Source: Streptomyces virginiae
Lineage (GTDB): Bacteria > Actinomycetota > Actinomycetes > Streptomycetales > Streptomycetaceae
Length of the DNA: 64,000 nucleotides
Reading direction: 5' to 3'
NCBI RefSeq assembly: GCF_000720455.1
Contig: NZ_JOAK01000030.1
Span: 1 to 64,000, forward strand
Under the pieces are notes generated by a model that searched no databases, was not told where the DNA came from, and saw only the letters and a program-made list of their open reading frames with translations. The translations under genes and the position numbers were made by a program. Positions 9,114 to 18,730 of the stretch are shown here, in pieces; the stretch's first letter is position 1; each line of letters opens with the position of its first letter.

Positions 9114-9214
9114 AGAAGGCCGTCATCAGCGGGGTCGCCATCGCCGCACTCGCCGCCGTCGCGCTGCAGGTCTTCCCCGACATCAGGCGCTACCTGCGCA
9201 TGCGCCGGATGTGA
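9110..9214 (+). CDS. 34-aa membrane peptide (DUF6893-like)
   Basis: Small protein starting MKKAVISGVAIAALAAVAL: one hydrophobic helix (about 4-20) after two lysines, then a basic tail (RRYLRMRRM). It matches the small DUF6893-type proteins I know from this position in streptomycete hydrogenase loci. The ATG overlaps the protease stop as ATGA, with AGGAGA about 8 nt before it. It could anchor or modulate the hydrogenase at the membrane; this is inference. Confidence 0.75.
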   Translation: MKKAVISGVAIAALAAVALQVFPDIRRYLRMRRM

Positions 9215-9223
9215 TCCCGCTGC

Positions 9224-9265
9224 CGCCGCACCCCCCCCGCCGAACGGCGTACGGGGGGTGCGGCG
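9224..9265 (+). terminator. Strong hairpin between structural block and hyp genes
   Basis: A 13-bp perfect stem pairs 9224-9236 with 9253-9265 around a 16-nt loop. There is no T-run, as is common for streptomycete terminators. It separates the 34-aa peptide gene from hypA and may give lower hyp expression or stabilise the upstream mRNA. Confidence 0.7.
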
Positions 9266-9332
9266 CACCGGCGTGCCCGACCGCCGCACACCCGTCCCGC
9301 CGGTGTAATGAGCCCCGGCAGGACGGAGTCCG

Positions 9333-9728
9333 ATGCACGAGATGTCGATCGCCATGGCCGTCGTGGGCCAGGTGGAAGAAGCCGCCAGGGCGGGCGGCGC
9401 GCACGCCGTCACGTCCGTACGGCTCCAAGTGGGCGAGCTGGCGGGCGTGGTGCCCGACGCGCTGGCCTTCTGCTTCGAACTGGCCTGTGCCGGAACCGTT
9501 CTCGACGGCGCGGAGCTGATCACCGAATCCGTGGCCGCCCGCGCCCGCTGCGGGACCTGCCCCGGCACCTGGGCCGTCGGGATGCCACCCGAGCTGTGCT
9601 GCCCCGGCTGCGGCAGGGCCACGGACGTGGAACTGCTGTCGGGGCGCGAGCTGGAGATCCTCAGCGTCCGCTGGGAAGACGGCCCCGCCGGCCCCCGTAC
9701 CCGCGAACCGATTCCCGAGGAGGCCTGA
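9333..9728 (+). CDS. hypA: Hydrogenase nickel incorporation protein HypA
   Basis: Metallochaperone (131 aa) that, with HypB, delivers nickel to the hydrogenase large subunit. The N-terminus MHEMSI has the nickel-binding His2. The zinc site is C73-x-x-C76 and C90-x-x-C93, with an extra Cys at 89. Homologues are about 115 aa, so the C-terminal tail is slightly long. GGACGGAG precedes the ATG. hypB starts 3 nt after the stop. Confidence 0.95.
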   Translation: MHEMSIAMAVVGQVEEAARAGGAHAVTSVRLQVGELAGVVPDALAFCFELACAGTVLDGAELITESVAARARCGTCPGTWAVGMPPELCCPGCGRATDVELLSGRELEILSVRWEDGPAGPRTREPIPEEA

Positions 9729-9731
9729 ACC

Positions 9732-10655
9732 ATGTGCCGAGTGGTCGATCTGCGGCAGGCGGTACTCGCCAAGAACGACGGCGCCGCCCAGGCCCTGCGC
9801 GACGAACTCACCGCCCGCGGAACGACGGTGGTCAACCTGCTCTCCAGCCCCGGCAGCGGGAAGACGGCGCTCCTGGAGCGCGAACTGCTCCTCGCGCGAG
9901 AACGCTCGGTGGCGGTCGCTGCGCTCACGGCGGACCTGGCCACCGAGAACGACGCGGTGCGGCTGGCCCGTTCGGGCGTACCCGTCAAGCAGGTGCTCAC
10001 GGACGGGCTGTGCCACCTGGAGGCCGGGATGCTCGGCCGGCACCTGGACGGCTGGCTGCCCGAGGACACCCGGCTGCTCTTCGTGGAGAACGTGGGCAAC
10101 CTGGTCTGCCCGGCCGGCTACGACCTGGGGGAGTCGCTGCGGGTGGTGCTCGCCTCGGTGACCGAGGGCGAGGACAAGCCTCTGAAGTACCCGACCGCCT
10201 TCGGACTGGCGCAGCTGGTGGTCGTCACCAAGACCGACATCGCGCAGGCCGTCGAATTCGACGAGGCCGCCTTCCGCGCCAACGTCGAACGGGTCAATCC
10301 CGGCGTGGAGATCGTCATGACCTCGGCCCGCAAGGGCGAGGGCCTGGGCCTCCTGCTGGACCGGTCACTGGCGGCGGGAGCGGGGACCGGGACGCACACC
10401 CCGGTGATGGCCCGCCGGCAACAGGCGACCGGCCACGATCACGCACCCGTGCACGGCCACGATCACGGACACCTGCACGGCCACGGCCACGGCCACGGTG
10501 CCGATCACGAGTCCGACCACCATCACCACCACGGGCCCGGCCACGCCCACGACCACACCCCTGCCCCCGGTGCCGATCACGGACACGATCACGGACACGA
10601 TCACGACCGCGATCACGAGCACCCGCAGGTCCAGCCCGCCGCGCAGACCCGCTGA
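9732..10655 (+). CDS. hypB: Hydrogenase nickel GTPase HypB, C-terminal His-rich tail
   Basis: GTPase (307 aa) that drives nickel transfer to the hydrogenase. The P-loop is SSPGSGKT (38-45), followed by [10 protein letters not shown] (118-127) and the NKxD-type TKTD (167-170). Residues 235-297 are extremely His/Asp/Gly-rich, with 26 histidines, and should store nickel. In the classic His-rich HypB proteins this stretch is N-terminal, so the C-terminal placement is notable. The tail is encoded by short tandem CAC/GAC repeats that may be unstable in length. The stop overlaps the hypF ATG by one base (TGATG). Confidence 0.95.
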   Translation: MCRVVDLRQAVLAKNDGAAQALRDELTARGTTVVNLLSSPGSGKTALLERELLLARERSVAVAALTADLATENDAVRLARSGVPVKQVLTDGLCHLEAGMLGRHLDGWLPEDTRLLFVENVGNLVCPAGYDLGESLRVVLASVTEGEDKPLKYPTAFGLAQLVVVTKTDIAQAVEFDEAAFRANVERVNPGVEIVMTSARKGEGLGLLLDRSLAAGAGTGTHTPVMARRQQATGHDHAPVHGHDHGHLHGHGHGHGADHESDHHHHHGPGHAHDHTPAPGADHGHDHGHDHDRDHEHPQVQPAAQTR

Positions 10656-13072
10656 TGGAGCCGGTGCAGCGCCGCCGGGTCACCGTCCGCGGCGTGGTCC
10701 AGGGGGTCGGCTTCCGCCCCTACGTCTACACGCGCGCGACCGGACTCGGCCTCGCCGGGCACGTCACCAACACCCCGGAGGGCGTCGTCGCCGAGGTCGA
10801 GGGCGCCCCGGCCGCCGTCTCACGGTTCTGCGAGCACCTCGCGGCGGACGCGCCGCCGCTGGCCGTCGTGGACGCCGTCGACCACCACGAGGTCCCCGTC
10901 GCGGGCGGCGCCGGATTCACGATCATCGCCTCGCGCAGCGGCGGCCCCGCCCGCACGCTCGTCTCCCCGGACGTGGCCACCTGCGCCGACTGCCTCGCCG
11001 AACTCGCGGACCCGGCCGACCGGCGCCACCGGCACCCGTTCATCACCTGCACCCACTGCGGGCCCCGGTTCACCATCGTCACCGGGCTGCCGTACGACCG
11101 CGCGCACACCACCATGGCCCGCTTCCCCATGTGCCCCGACTGCGCCCGCGAATACGGCGATCCCGCCGACCGGCGCTTCCACGCACAGCCGGTCGCCTGC
11201 CCGGCCTGCGGCCCGCGGCTGGCCCTGCTCACCGGGCGGCCGCCCCGCCAGACCCCGGACGGCGACGCCGACCCGATCGCCGCAGCCCGCCGGCTCCTGG
11301 CGGCCGGGGCGATCCTCGCCGTCAAGGGCCTCGGCGGCTACCACCTCGCCTGCGACGCCACCCACCCGGGCGCCGTCGCCGAGCTGCGCCGCCGCAAGGC
11401 CCGCGGCGACAAGCCCTTCGCCCTGATGGCCCGCGGCATCGGCGACGCCGAGCGGCTCGCGCACATCGGCCCCGAGGAACGCGCCCTGCTGCAGGGCGGC
11501 GTACGGCCCATCGTGCTGCTGCGCCGCCGCGACGGCCGCGCCGGCCACGGCACCGCGGACTCTGCGGGAGACCTCGCCGAGGGCGTGGCCCCGCGCTGTC
11601 CCGACCTCGGCGTGATGCTCCCGTACACCCCGGTCCACCACCTGCTCCTCGGGCTGCCCGGCGATCCGCCGGGCCCCCGACTGCTGGTCATGACCAGCGG
11701 GAACCTTGCGGGAGAGCCCATCGTCACCGACGACGACGAGGCCCTGGAGCGGCTCGCCGGCCTCGCCGACGCCTGGCTCACCCACGACCGCCCCATCCAC
11801 GTGCCGTGCGACGACTCCGTCGTGCGGGTCTGCGACGGCGAGACGCTGACCGTACGCCGCGCCCGAGGCTACGCCCCGCTGCCGATGACCCTGCCGGTAC
11901 CGGTCCCCGCGACCCTCGCCGCGGGCGGCGACCTGAAGAACACCTTCTGCCTCGGCGAGGGCCGCCGGGCCTGGCTGTCCGCCCACATCGGCGACATGGA
12001 CGACCTCGCCACCCAGTACGCCCTCGAACGCGCCGAGCGCCAGCTGGAGTCCATCACCGGCGTCAGCCCCGGACTCCTCGCGGCGGACCGGCACCCGGGC
12101 TACCGCTCCGCCCAGTGGGCGCGCCGCACCGCCGGATCCCGCCCGCTCGTCCGCGTCCAGCACCACCACGCCCACATCGCTTCCGCCATGGCGGAACACG
12201 GCCTCGACGGCGAACACCCGGTGATCGGCGTCGCCTTCGACGGCACCGGCTACGGCGACGACGGTGCGGTGTGGGGCGGTGAGGTCCTCCTCGCCGACTA
12301 CGCCGGGTACACCCGCTTCGCCCACCTCGGCTACGCGCCGCTGCCCGGCGGTGACGCCGCCGTGCATCGCCCGTACCGGATGGCCCTGGCCCATCTGCGG
12401 GCGGCGGGCCTGGCCCGGACCCCGGACCTGCCCTGCGTCGCCGCCTGCCCCGCCGACGAACTGCGCTTACTGGAACGCCAGTTGGAACGTGGCCTGAACT
12501 GCGTCCCGACCTCCAGCATGGGGCGGCTCTTCGACGCCGTCTCCTCGCTGGCGGGCGTCTGCCACCACGCCGGCTACGAGGCCCAGGCGGCGATCGAGCT
12601 GGAGGCCGCGGCCCTCGGCGCCGGCGGGACCGGCCCCGGCTACGCCTTCGGGCTGCGCGTCCCGCCGCACCCCGCCACCGGACCGGTGGTCGCCGACCCG
12701 GCGCCGCTGCTCGCGGCCGTCGTGGCCGACGTACGCGCGGGCACCGGCCCGGGGCTGATCGCCGCCGGCTTCCACGCCTGCGTCACCGCCCTCGTCGCCG
12801 AGCTCTGCGGGCTCGCGCGCGAGCGGCACGGGCTGGACACCGTCGCCCTGACCGGCGGCGTCTTCGCCAACACCCTGCTGTCCTCGGCGTGCGCCCGCAC
12901 CCTGCGGGCAGCCGGGTTCACCGTCCTGCGTCACGGCCGGGTCCCCCCGAACGACGGCGGGCTGTCCCTCGGCCAGCTCATGGTGGCGGCGGCCGCCACC
13001 CCCGAGCAGCACCCGCACCACCCACAGCAAGGAGAAACCCATGTGCCTGGCGGTACCCGGCAGAGTGCTTGA
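10655..13072 (+). CDS. hypF: Carbamoyltransferase HypF
   Basis: Large enzyme (805 aa) that turns carbamoyl phosphate into the thiocarbamate on HypE, the source of the cyanide ligands. In order: an acylphosphatase domain ([15 protein letters not shown]), two zinc-finger blocks (CADC with CTHCG, CPDC with CPACG), a YrdC-like domain ([28 protein letters not shown]), and a Kae1-like domain ([33 protein letters not shown]). Its last 32 nt overlap the start of hypC in another frame, a longer overlap than the other junctions here. Confidence 0.95.
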   Translation: MEPVQRRRVTVRGVVQGVGFRPYVYTRATGLGLAGHVTNTPEGVVAEVEGAPAAVSRFCEHLAADAPPLAVVDAVDHHEVPVAGGAGFTIIASRSGGPARTLVSPDVATCADCLAELADPADRRHRHPFITCTHCGPRFTIVTGLPYDRAHTTMARFPMCPDCAREYGDPADRRFHAQPVACPACGPRLALLTGRPPRQTPDGDADPIAAARRLLAAGAILAVKGLGGYHLACDATHPGAVAELRRRKARGDKPFALMARGIGDAERLAHIGPEERALLQGGVRPIVLLRRRDGRAGHGTADSAGDLAEGVAPRCPDLGVMLPYTPVHHLLLGLPGDPPGPRLLVMTSGNLAGEPIVTDDDEALERLAGLADAWLTHDRPIHVPCDDSVVRVCDGETLTVRRARGYAPLPMTLPVPVPATLAAGGDLKNTFCLGEGRRAWLSAHIGDMDDLATQYALERAERQLESITGVSPGLLAADRHPGYRSAQWARRTAGSRPLVRVQHHHAHIASAMAEHGLDGEHPVIGVAFDGTGYGDDGAVWGGEVLLADYAGYTRFAHLGYAPLPGGDAAVHRPYRMALAHLRAAGLARTPDLPCVAACPADELRLLERQLERGLNCVPTSSMGRLFDAVSSLAGVCHHAGYEAQAAIELEAAALGAGGTGPGYAFGLRVPPHPATGPVVADPAPLLAAVVADVRAGTGPGLIAAGFHACVTALVAELCGLARERHGLDTVALTGGVFANTLLSSACARTLRAAGFTVLRHGRVPPNDGGLSLGQLMVAAAATPEQHPHHPQQGETHVPGGTRQSA

Positions 13073-13412
13073 CATCGGGGAGAAGGACGGCACCCGCATG
13101 GCTACCGTCGACTTCGGCGGCGTGCAGAAGGAGGTGTGCCTGGAGTACCTGCCGGACCTCCAGGTCGGCGAGTACGCCATCGTCCACGTCGGGTTCGCCC
13201 TCCAGCGCCTCGACGAGGAGTCGGCCCGGCAGACCCTCGCCCTCTTCGAGGAACTCGGCATGCTCCAGGAGGAGTTCGGCGACCCGTGGGAGCAGGCGGC
13301 CGCCCAGGCCGGGGCCGACTCCCCCTGGCCCTTCGCCGACGGGCCGTACGCCGACGGGCCGTACGCGGGAGAGGCCACCGCACCCCAGGAAGCCCAGGAA
13401 GGCCGGCAGTGA
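13041..13412 (+). CDS. hypC: Hydrogenase maturation chaperone HypC
   Basis: Small chaperone (123 aa) that works with HypD to assemble Fe(CN)2CO and carries it to the large subunit. The essential N-terminal Cys2 is present (MCLAVPGRV). The core ends near residue 80; the extra C-terminal 40 residues are Ala/Pro/Gly-rich and include a DGPYADGPY duplication. AAGGAG lies just before the ATG, inside hypF. The stop overlaps the hypD GTG. Confidence 0.93.
   Translation: MCLAVPGRVLDIGEKDGTRMATVDFGGVQKEVCLEYLPDLQVGEYAIVHVGFALQRLDEESARQTLALFEELGMLQEEFGDPWEQAAAQAGADSPWPFADGPYADGPYAGEATAPQEAQEGRQ
13335..13364 (+). repeat. 15-bp perfect tandem duplication in hypC
   Basis: GCCGACGGGCCGTAC occurs at 13335-13349 and again at 13350-13364, encoding ADGPY twice in the non-conserved tail of HypC. 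Confidence 0.8.
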
Positions 13413-14548
13413 AGTACATCGAAGAGTTCCAGGACCCCGCCCTCGCGCGCCGGCTCCTCGACGACATCCACGCCACCGTCACCCGCCCGTGGGCCCTGAT
13501 GGAGGTGTGCGGCGGTCAGACCCACACCATCATCCGGCACGGCATCGACCAACTCCTGCCCGAGCAGGTCGAATTGATCCACGGCCCGGGCTGCCCGGTG
13601 TGCGTCACCCCGCTCGAGGTCATCGACAAGGCACTGGAGATCGCCTCCCGCCCCGACGTGATCTTCTGCTCCTTCGGGGACATGCTCCGCGTGCCCGGCA
13701 CCGGCCGCGACCTGTTCCAGGTGCGCAGCGAGGGCGGCGACGTACGCGTCGTCTACTCCCCGCTCGACGCCCTGCGCATCGCCCAGGACAACCCGCAGCG
13801 CCAGGTGGTCTTCTTCGGCATCGGCTTCGAGACCACCGCCCCGCCCAACGCCATGACGGTCCACCAGGCGAAGAAGCTCGGCATCCACAACTTCAGCCTG
13901 CTGGTCTCCCACGTCCGGGTGCCCCCGGCGATCGAGGCGATCATGCAGTCGCCGAGCTGCCGCGTCCAGGGCTTCCTGGCCGCCGGGCACGTGTGCAGCG
14001 TGATGGGCGTGAGCGAGTACCCCGAGCTGGCCGCGCGCCACCGCGTGCCCATCGTCGTCACGGGATTCGAGCCGCTGGACATCCTGGAAGGCGTACGCCG
14101 GGCCGTGCGGCAGCTCGAACGGGGCGAGCACACCGTCGACAACGCCTACGCGCGCGCGGTCCGCCCCGAGGGCAATCCGGCGGCCCTCGCCATGCTGGAG
14201 GACGTCTTCGAGGTCACCGACCGGGCCTGGCGCGGCATCGGCGTCATCCCGGACAGCGGCTGGCGGCTGTCCGCCCGCTACCGCGACTTCGACGCCGAGC
14301 ACCGCTTCTCGGTCAGCGGCATCAACACCCGGGAGCCCGCGGAGTGCCGTAGCGGCGAGGTGCTCCAGGGGCTGCTGAAACCGCACGAGTGCGAGGCCTT
14401 CGGCACCCTGTGCACCCCGCGCAGCCCGCTCGGCGCCACCATGGTCTCCAGCGAGGGGGCCTGCGCCGCGTACTACCTCTACCGCCGGCTGGAGCTGAAG
14501 AACGTGCCCGCCGCGACCACCCCGCAGGAGGCGAGCCCCGTTGTCTGA
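13409..14548 (+). CDS. hypD: Hydrogenase maturation protein HypD
   Basis: Iron-sulfur scaffold (379 aa) on which the Fe(CN)2CO unit is built with HypC and HypE. Motifs seen: [16 protein letters not shown] near residue 30, [10 protein letters not shown] near 62, [10 protein letters not shown] near 138, [10 protein letters not shown] near 192, and the C-terminal cysteines in FGTLCTP and [10 protein letters not shown] expected to hold the [4Fe-4S] cluster. The GTG start overlaps the hypC stop; GGAAGG is close upstream. Confidence 0.95.
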   Translation: MKYIEEFQDPALARRLLDDIHATVTRPWALMEVCGGQTHTIIRHGIDQLLPEQVELIHGPGCPVCVTPLEVIDKALEIASRPDVIFCSFGDMLRVPGTGRDLFQVRSEGGDVRVVYSPLDALRIAQDNPQRQVVFFGIGFETTAPPNAMTVHQAKKLGIHNFSLLVSHVRVPPAIEAIMQSPSCRVQGFLAAGHVCSVMGVSEYPELAARHRVPIVVTGFEPLDILEGVRRAVRQLERGEHTVDNAYARAVRPEGNPAALAMLEDVFEVTDRAWRGIGVIPDSGWRLSARYRDFDAEHRFSVSGINTREPAECRSGEVLQGLLKPHECEAFGTLCTPRSPLGATMVSSEGACAAYYLYRRLELKNVPAATTPQEASPVV

Positions 14549-15608
14549 CGCCGGTACCACCCTCGACATCACGGGCTGGACCTGCCCGGCCCCCCTGCGC
14601 GACCGCCCGCGCGTGGTGATGGGCCACGGAGGCGGTGGCGCACTCTCCGCCGAGCTGGTCGAGCACCTGTTCGCCCCCGCCTTCGGCGGTGAGGTGCTGG
14701 CCCAGCTGGGGGACTCGGCGGCCGTCTCCCTCGGGGGCGTCCGGCTGGCCTTCTCCACCGACTCCTACGTGGTGCGCCCGCTGTTCTTCCCGGGTGGCGG
14801 CATCGGTGACCTCGCGGTCAACGGCACCGTGAACGACCTGGCCATGAGCGGAGCACGGGCGGCGTACCTGTCCTGCGGTTTCATCCTGGAGGAGGGCGTC
14901 GAGATGTCCGTGGTGGCGCGGGTCGCCGAGACCATGGGCGCCGCCGCACGCACGGCGGGCGTGGAGATCGCGACCGGCGACACCAAGGTCGTCGAGTCGG
15001 GTCACGGTGACGGCGTCTACATCAACACGGCCGGCATCGGGATCATCCCCGACGGCGTGGACCTGCGCCCCCAGCGGGTCGTGCCGGGCGACGTCGTGAT
15101 CGTCAGCGGGGGGATCGGGCTCCACGGCGTGGCGATCATGAGCGTCCGGGAGGGCCTGGAGTTCGGTGTGGACGTCGAGAGCGACTGCGCGGCCCTCGGC
15201 GGTCTCGTGCAGAGCATGCTCGCCGTCACCCCCGACCTGCACGTCCTGCGCGATCCCACCCGGGGCGGCCTCGCCGCCTCACTGAACGAGATCGCGGCCG
15301 CCTCGGGCACCGGTGTGGTGATCCACGAGCGGAGCGTCCCCGTCCCCGCGGCCGTCGCCAACGCCTGCGCGATCCTCGGCCTCGACCCGCTGTACGTCGC
15401 GAACGAGGGCAAGCTGGTCGCGTTCGTGCCGCGCGAGCACGCCGAGGCCGTTCTGGACGCCATGCGGGCGCACCCGCTGGGCCGCGGCGCGGCGGTGATC
15501 GGGGAGGCCGTGGAGGCCCACCCGGGCCTGGTGGTCGCGCGTACCGCCCTCGGCGGGACCCGCGTGGTCGACCTGCCGGTCGGCGAGCAGCTGCCGCGCA
15601 TCTGCTGA
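14541..15608 (+). CDS. hypE: Hydrogenase maturation protein HypE
   Basis: PurM-like ATPase (355 aa) that dehydrates the C-terminal S-carboxamide to a thiocyanate. The last residue is the required cysteine (LPRIC). Early motifs are [10 protein letters not shown] and [24 protein letters not shown] (here [20 protein letters not shown]), followed by ATGDTKVVE. It uses a rare TTG start at 14541, chosen because AGGAGG (14526-14531) is 9 nt upstream. It overlaps the end of hypD by 8 nt and is the last gene of the hydrogenase island. Confidence 0.94.
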   Translation: MSDAGTTLDITGWTCPAPLRDRPRVVMGHGGGGALSAELVEHLFAPAFGGEVLAQLGDSAAVSLGGVRLAFSTDSYVVRPLFFPGGGIGDLAVNGTVNDLAMSGARAAYLSCGFILEEGVEMSVVARVAETMGAAARTAGVEIATGDTKVVESGHGDGVYINTAGIGIIPDGVDLRPQRVVPGDVVIVSGGIGLHGVAIMSVREGLEFGVDVESDCAALGGLVQSMLAVTPDLHVLRDPTRGGLAASLNEIAAASGTGVVIHERSVPVPAAVANACAILGLDPLYVANEGKLVAFVPREHAEAVLDAMRAHPLGRGAAVIGEAVEAHPGLVVARTALGGTRVVDLPVGEQLPRIC

Positions 15609-15634
15609 CGGTGGGGACGGTGGGGACGGTGGGG
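15608..15634. repeat. 9-bp tandem repeat after hypE
   Basis: ACGGTGGGG is repeated three times head to tail directly at the hypE stop codon, in the gap between convergent genes. Confidence 0.7.
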
Positions 15635-15655
15635 GACGGCGAGGGAAAGGGCCGG

Positions 15656-15907
15656 TCAGCGGTCGTCCCGCATGTCGTCCAGGTCCTGCTCGTCCAGGTC
15701 CCGCATCACGTCCCGCATGGTCGCGTCCTCCCGGCCCCTCTCGTGCGCGACCTCGTCGGGGGTGCGCGGCCGGCCGCCCGTCCTCATCCGCTCCGGATCC
15801 GGCGACCGGCCGCGGATCCGCTCGTCGCGCTCCCTGCCCGGCGTGGGACCCGCGTCCCGCGTGCCGCCGCCCATGGTCCCGTCGTCTTTGCTGCTGCTGC
15901 CGCCCAT
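15656..15907 (-). CDS. Small hydrophilic hypothetical protein
   Basis: An 83-aa charged, Gly/Arg/Asp-rich protein (MGGSSSKDDGTMGGGT at the start, DEQDLDDMRDDR at the end) likely to be disordered. No domain is recognised. It is supported as a gene by a good ribosome site (GGAAGGAG about 11 nt before the ATG) and by facing hypE convergently. Function unknown. Confidence 0.6.
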   Translation of the reverse strand: MGGSSSKDDGTMGGGTRDAGPTPGRERDERIRGRSPDPERMRTGGRPRTPDEVAHERGREDATMRDVMRDLDEQDLDDMRDDR

Positions 15908-16004
15908 GACCGCTCACACTCCTTCCGTGCGTGCCGGTCCCTGTCCTGCGGCTACCCCTCCGACGCCGCCCAAACGCCCTCGCCGCGGGGCCGCCGGCCA
16001 TTCT

Positions 16005-16595
16005 CTAGGGCGCCTCTTCGGGGCCGTCCGGGTGGCGGGGGACGACGTGCTCACGCCGCACCCGGTCCGCGTTGGCACGCAGTGCCCGTTCGTCGTCGAG
16101 CGGCGGCTGCCCCGCGCCGCTGCCGGTCCGCGAGCCGACCCCCGGGGGCCTGCCGTGATCGTCGGCCGTACCGCCCTCGTGCTGGAGCGGCGGCCGGTGC
16201 TGCGGCGGGTCCGGCTGCGGGTCCGGCGATTCCGGAGGTTGGCCCCCGGGCATGGCCGCGCGCACCGCGCGTTCGGCCCGCTCCGGATCGGGGACGGAGA
16301 CCGCCACCCGGCGGTAGGGCGCCCCGGCGTCCAGTTCCAGGCAGAGCACGGTGCTCTCGGCCCTCACCGCGACGAAGTCCTCGCCGTCGGGCCTCTTGCG
16401 CACCCCCGAGCACCGTCCCGGGGCCCACGTGCCGTGACCGGCCCGGCCGCGCAGCACGCGCCACCAGCTCCTCTCGACGTGCACCTCCCGCAGCGCCGAC
16501 ACGGGTACGCGTACCTGCCGCCGCCGCGCGGCCAGGCCCTCGCGCAGCCCCAGCCGCACGACGACCTCGGTCCCCTCCACCGTCACGTGTGCCAT
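16005..16595 (-). CDS. Conserved hypothetical protein with proline-rich tail
   Basis: A 196-aa protein. The first about 115 residues form a compact beta-rich domain (VTVEGTEVVVRLGLREGLAA, VPVSALREVHVERSWWRVLR, FVAVRAESTVLCLELD) that could be PH-like; the rest is Pro/Gly/Arg-rich and probably disordered. I recall similar proteins in many actinobacteria but know no function. It is transcribed away from the oxidoreductase gene at 16705. Confidence 0.6.
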   Translation of the reverse strand: MAHVTVEGTEVVVRLGLREGLAARRRQVRVPVSALREVHVERSWWRVLRGRAGHGTWAPGRCSGVRKRPDGEDFVAVRAESTVLCLELDAGAPYRRVAVSVPDPERAERAVRAAMPGGQPPESPDPQPDPPQHRPPLQHEGGTADDHGRPPGVGSRTGSGAGQPPLDDERALRANADRVRREHVVPRHPDGPEEAP

Positions 16596-16704
16596 GGCCG
16601 CTCACCGCCTTCCTACGGTGCGGCTCCCCAGGAACGCCGTCCCCATGCCCGCCCGCCGCGAGCCGGCAGGTTTCGGCGCGGCGGCAGCGGTTAGGCGCCG
16701 GGGC

Positions 16705-17670
16705 ATGGTGCGCATCGGATACACGATGATGACCGAGCAGGCGGGCCCCCGGGACCTGGTCGACCACGTGGTGGCGGCCGAGCGTGCGGGCTTCGACTTC
16801 TCGGTCGTCTCGGACCACTACTTCCCCTGGCTGGACTCCCAGGGCCACGCCCCGTACGCGTGGAGCGTGCTGGGAGCCGCCGCGCAGGCCACCACCCGGA
16901 TCCCGCTGATGACGTACGTGACGTGCCCGACGTTCCGCTACCACCCCGCGGTGGTCGCGCAGAAGGCCGCCACGATGCAGCTCCTGTCACAGGGGCGGTT
17001 CCGGCTCGGGCTCGGCTCCGGCGAGAACCTCAACGAGCACGTCGTCGGCCCGGGCTGGCCGGCCGCCCACGTACGCCTGGAACGGCTCGAAGAGGCGGTG
17101 GGCATCGTCCGCTCCCTCCTCGACGGCGACCGCGTCAACCACCACGGCACCCACTTCGACGTCGAGGACGCCAGACTGTGGGACCTCCCCGACGTACCGC
17201 CGCCGATCGGCATCGCGGCCTCGGGCCCCACCTCCTGCGCACTGGCCGGACGCCTCGGCGACGCCCTCGTCGCGGTCGCGCCGGAACGCGACCTGGTGAC
17301 CGCGTTCGGCGAGCACGGCGGCTCCGGGAAGCCGTGCATCGGGCAGCTGCCCATCAGCTACGACCCCGACCGCGACACCGCGCTGCGCCGGGCCCACGAG
17401 CAGTTCCGCTGGGCACTGGGCGGCTGGCACGTCAACGCCGAACTCCCGGACCCGGCAGCCTTCGCCGAGGCGACCCGGCACGTCCGCCCCGAGGACGTCG
17501 CGGAGAACGTCCCGTGCGGCGATGACGTGGAGGCCGTCACCGAAGCGGTCCGCAACTACGCGGACGCCGGCTTCACCGAGGTCGCCCTGATCCAGATCGG
17601 GGGCGACCACCAGCAGCCCTTCCTCACCTGGGCCCACTCGACCCTGCTCCCCGCCCTCCGAAAGCTCTGA
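16705..17670 (+). CDS. LLM-class F420-dependent oxidoreductase
   Basis: A 321-aa TIM-barrel protein of the luciferase-like monooxygenase superfamily. It resembles the G6PDH-like F420-dependent subfamily: MVRIGYTMMTEQAGPRDLVDH at the start, FSVVSDHYFPWLDSQGHAPYAW, RFRLGLGSGENLNEHV and ASGPTSCALAGRLGDALVAV. Such enzymes use cofactor F420 for hydride transfer; the substrate cannot be read from sequence. I chose ATG 16705 because upstream in-frame codons overlap the divergent gene and give a poor N-terminus; the ribosome site is weak. Confidence 0.85.
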   Translation: MVRIGYTMMTEQAGPRDLVDHVVAAERAGFDFSVVSDHYFPWLDSQGHAPYAWSVLGAAAQATTRIPLMTYVTCPTFRYHPAVVAQKAATMQLLSQGRFRLGLGSGENLNEHVVGPGWPAAHVRLERLEEAVGIVRSLLDGDRVNHHGTHFDVEDARLWDLPDVPPPIGIAASGPTSCALAGRLGDALVAVAPERDLVTAFGEHGGSGKPCIGQLPISYDPDRDTALRRAHEQFRWALGGWHVNAELPDPAAFAEATRHVRPEDVAENVPCGDDVEAVTEAVRNYADAGFTEVALIQIGGDHQQPFLTWAHSTLLPALRKL

Positions 17671-17953
17671 ACCGCCGCGTGCCTGGCCGGCCCCGGCCTA
17701 AAGGTTGTTTCACAAGGTCGTCTGGATCGATACGCCGTCCGCTATATGCAGGTTTACCCCCGGCGCTTGCCTGCCGAGAATCCGGGCAAATCGTCGCGGG
17801 TGGTGCCGCGCCTCGCCGCGTCGTCCTCGGTCGACGACGCTCCGCGTCGCCTCCCTCGTCCGCCTCGCGATCCTTCCCCTCGGCCCTTCGGGCCTGGGGA
17901 GACCCCACGGCGCGATCCGACGCTCCCTGATCCGGCCTGATCGGCAAGAGCCC
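17671..17953. other. Unexplained intergenic segment, possible decayed element
   Basis: From about 17703 the base composition changes: GGTTGTTTCACAAGG and the AT-richer ATACGCCGTCCGCTATATGC stand out, followed by an Arg-rich open stretch on both strands with no ribosome site. It looks like the edge or remnant of a mobile element, but I found no matching inverted end within the window and no transposase motif. Confidence 0.35.
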
Positions 17954-18409
17954 CTAGCACCCGTCGCCGAGGTTGATCCCCGCCGCGGCGGCCGAGTGGA
18001 CGGCGTACAGCTGGACCAGCTCCATCGGAATCGCCAGGACGCCGAACCAGACGGTGGTGCCGGCGAGCAGGCCCGGCCAGGTCTCCCCGAGCCGGAGGCC
18101 GTACCGGCCGCGCAGCCGCCGCGCGAGCAGCGCGTACACCACCACCGCCGCCACGCCGAGGACAACACCGGCCCACCCGGCGGCGTACTCCGCCACGGGG
18201 AAGGGCAGCTCCCGACAGGCTTCCCGCTGCCGGTCGGCCCACTCGTGCTGGATCTCCTGCGTGTACAGGGAGGTCACCACACCGGCCACGACCAGGAACG
18301 GCACCGCCAGTGCCGCGGCCACGGTGGCGAACGTGACGGCACGCGGGCGTGCAGCGCCGTCGCCGTCGCCGTCGTGGACGTGTGCGGGGGAGGAGGGGGC
18401 GGCTGTCAT
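17954..18409 (-). CDS. Small membrane protein
   Basis: A 151-aa protein with an acidic/His N-terminal tail, then about four hydrophobic helices: FATVAAALAVPFLVVAGVV, YAAGWAGVVLGVAAVVVYAL, LLAGTTVWFGVLAIPMELV and a shorter C-terminal one ending GINLGDGC. A conserved-looking loop (YTQEIQHEWADRQREACRELPF) lies between helices 1 and 2, probably outside the membrane. Family not recognised. Confidence 0.65.
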   Translation of the reverse strand: MTAAPSSPAHVHDGDGDGAARPRAVTFATVAAALAVPFLVVAGVVTSLYTQEIQHEWADRQREACRELPFPVAEYAAGWAGVVLGVAAVVVYALLARRLRGRYGLRLGETWPGLLAGTTVWFGVLAIPMELVQLYAVHSAAAAGINLGDGC

Positions 18410-18730
18410 CAGTACCCATCCGGTTCCGGACGGACGATGCGGATGCGCTGCTCGCCCCCGTTCCTCTTCGCGATGTGCTCCCGGCTGTCCAGGCTCACGT
18501 TCTGGAAGGAACTCGTGTGCTGCGTCAGCTTAATGCCGCAGGTCGTGACAGGTGACCACGCGTCAGTTCCGACCGGCCCACTTGAGTTCCGTGCGGCCCG
18601 TCAGGACCTCGGACGTCTCCCGCCGGCGGCCAGGATCCATGCTGCGACCCGCGGCCACCGTCAGGTCTGACGTCGTGGCAATGTGTGGGTCGTTCTGAGA
18701 GTGCGCACGTGGAGAACCGGGGTAAGGCCC
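18410..18730. other. Intergenic region, no feature recognised
   Basis: About 320 bp separating divergent genes. I see no convincing gene, terminator or palindrome. A 19-nt stretch at 18573-18591 differs by one base from part of the corA coding sequence (19474-19492) but nothing around it matches. Confidence 0.5.

Noticed and set aside
10498..12282. 594-aa frame within hypB and hypF
   Set aside because: Arg/Pro/His-rich shadow in a different frame from hypF, which carries all the expected domains.
16645..16704. Upstream in-frame starts for the F420-dependent oxidoreductase
   Set aside because: The extra residues are not typical of the family and the earliest start would overlap the divergent gene; ATG 16705 gives the expected N-terminus.
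18573..18591. 19-nt near match to corA coding sequence (19474-19492), suggesting a corA remnant
   Set aside because: Only these bases match, with one mismatch; the flanking translation shows no other CorA motif such as GMN. Chance similarity in biased DNA is the simpler reading.
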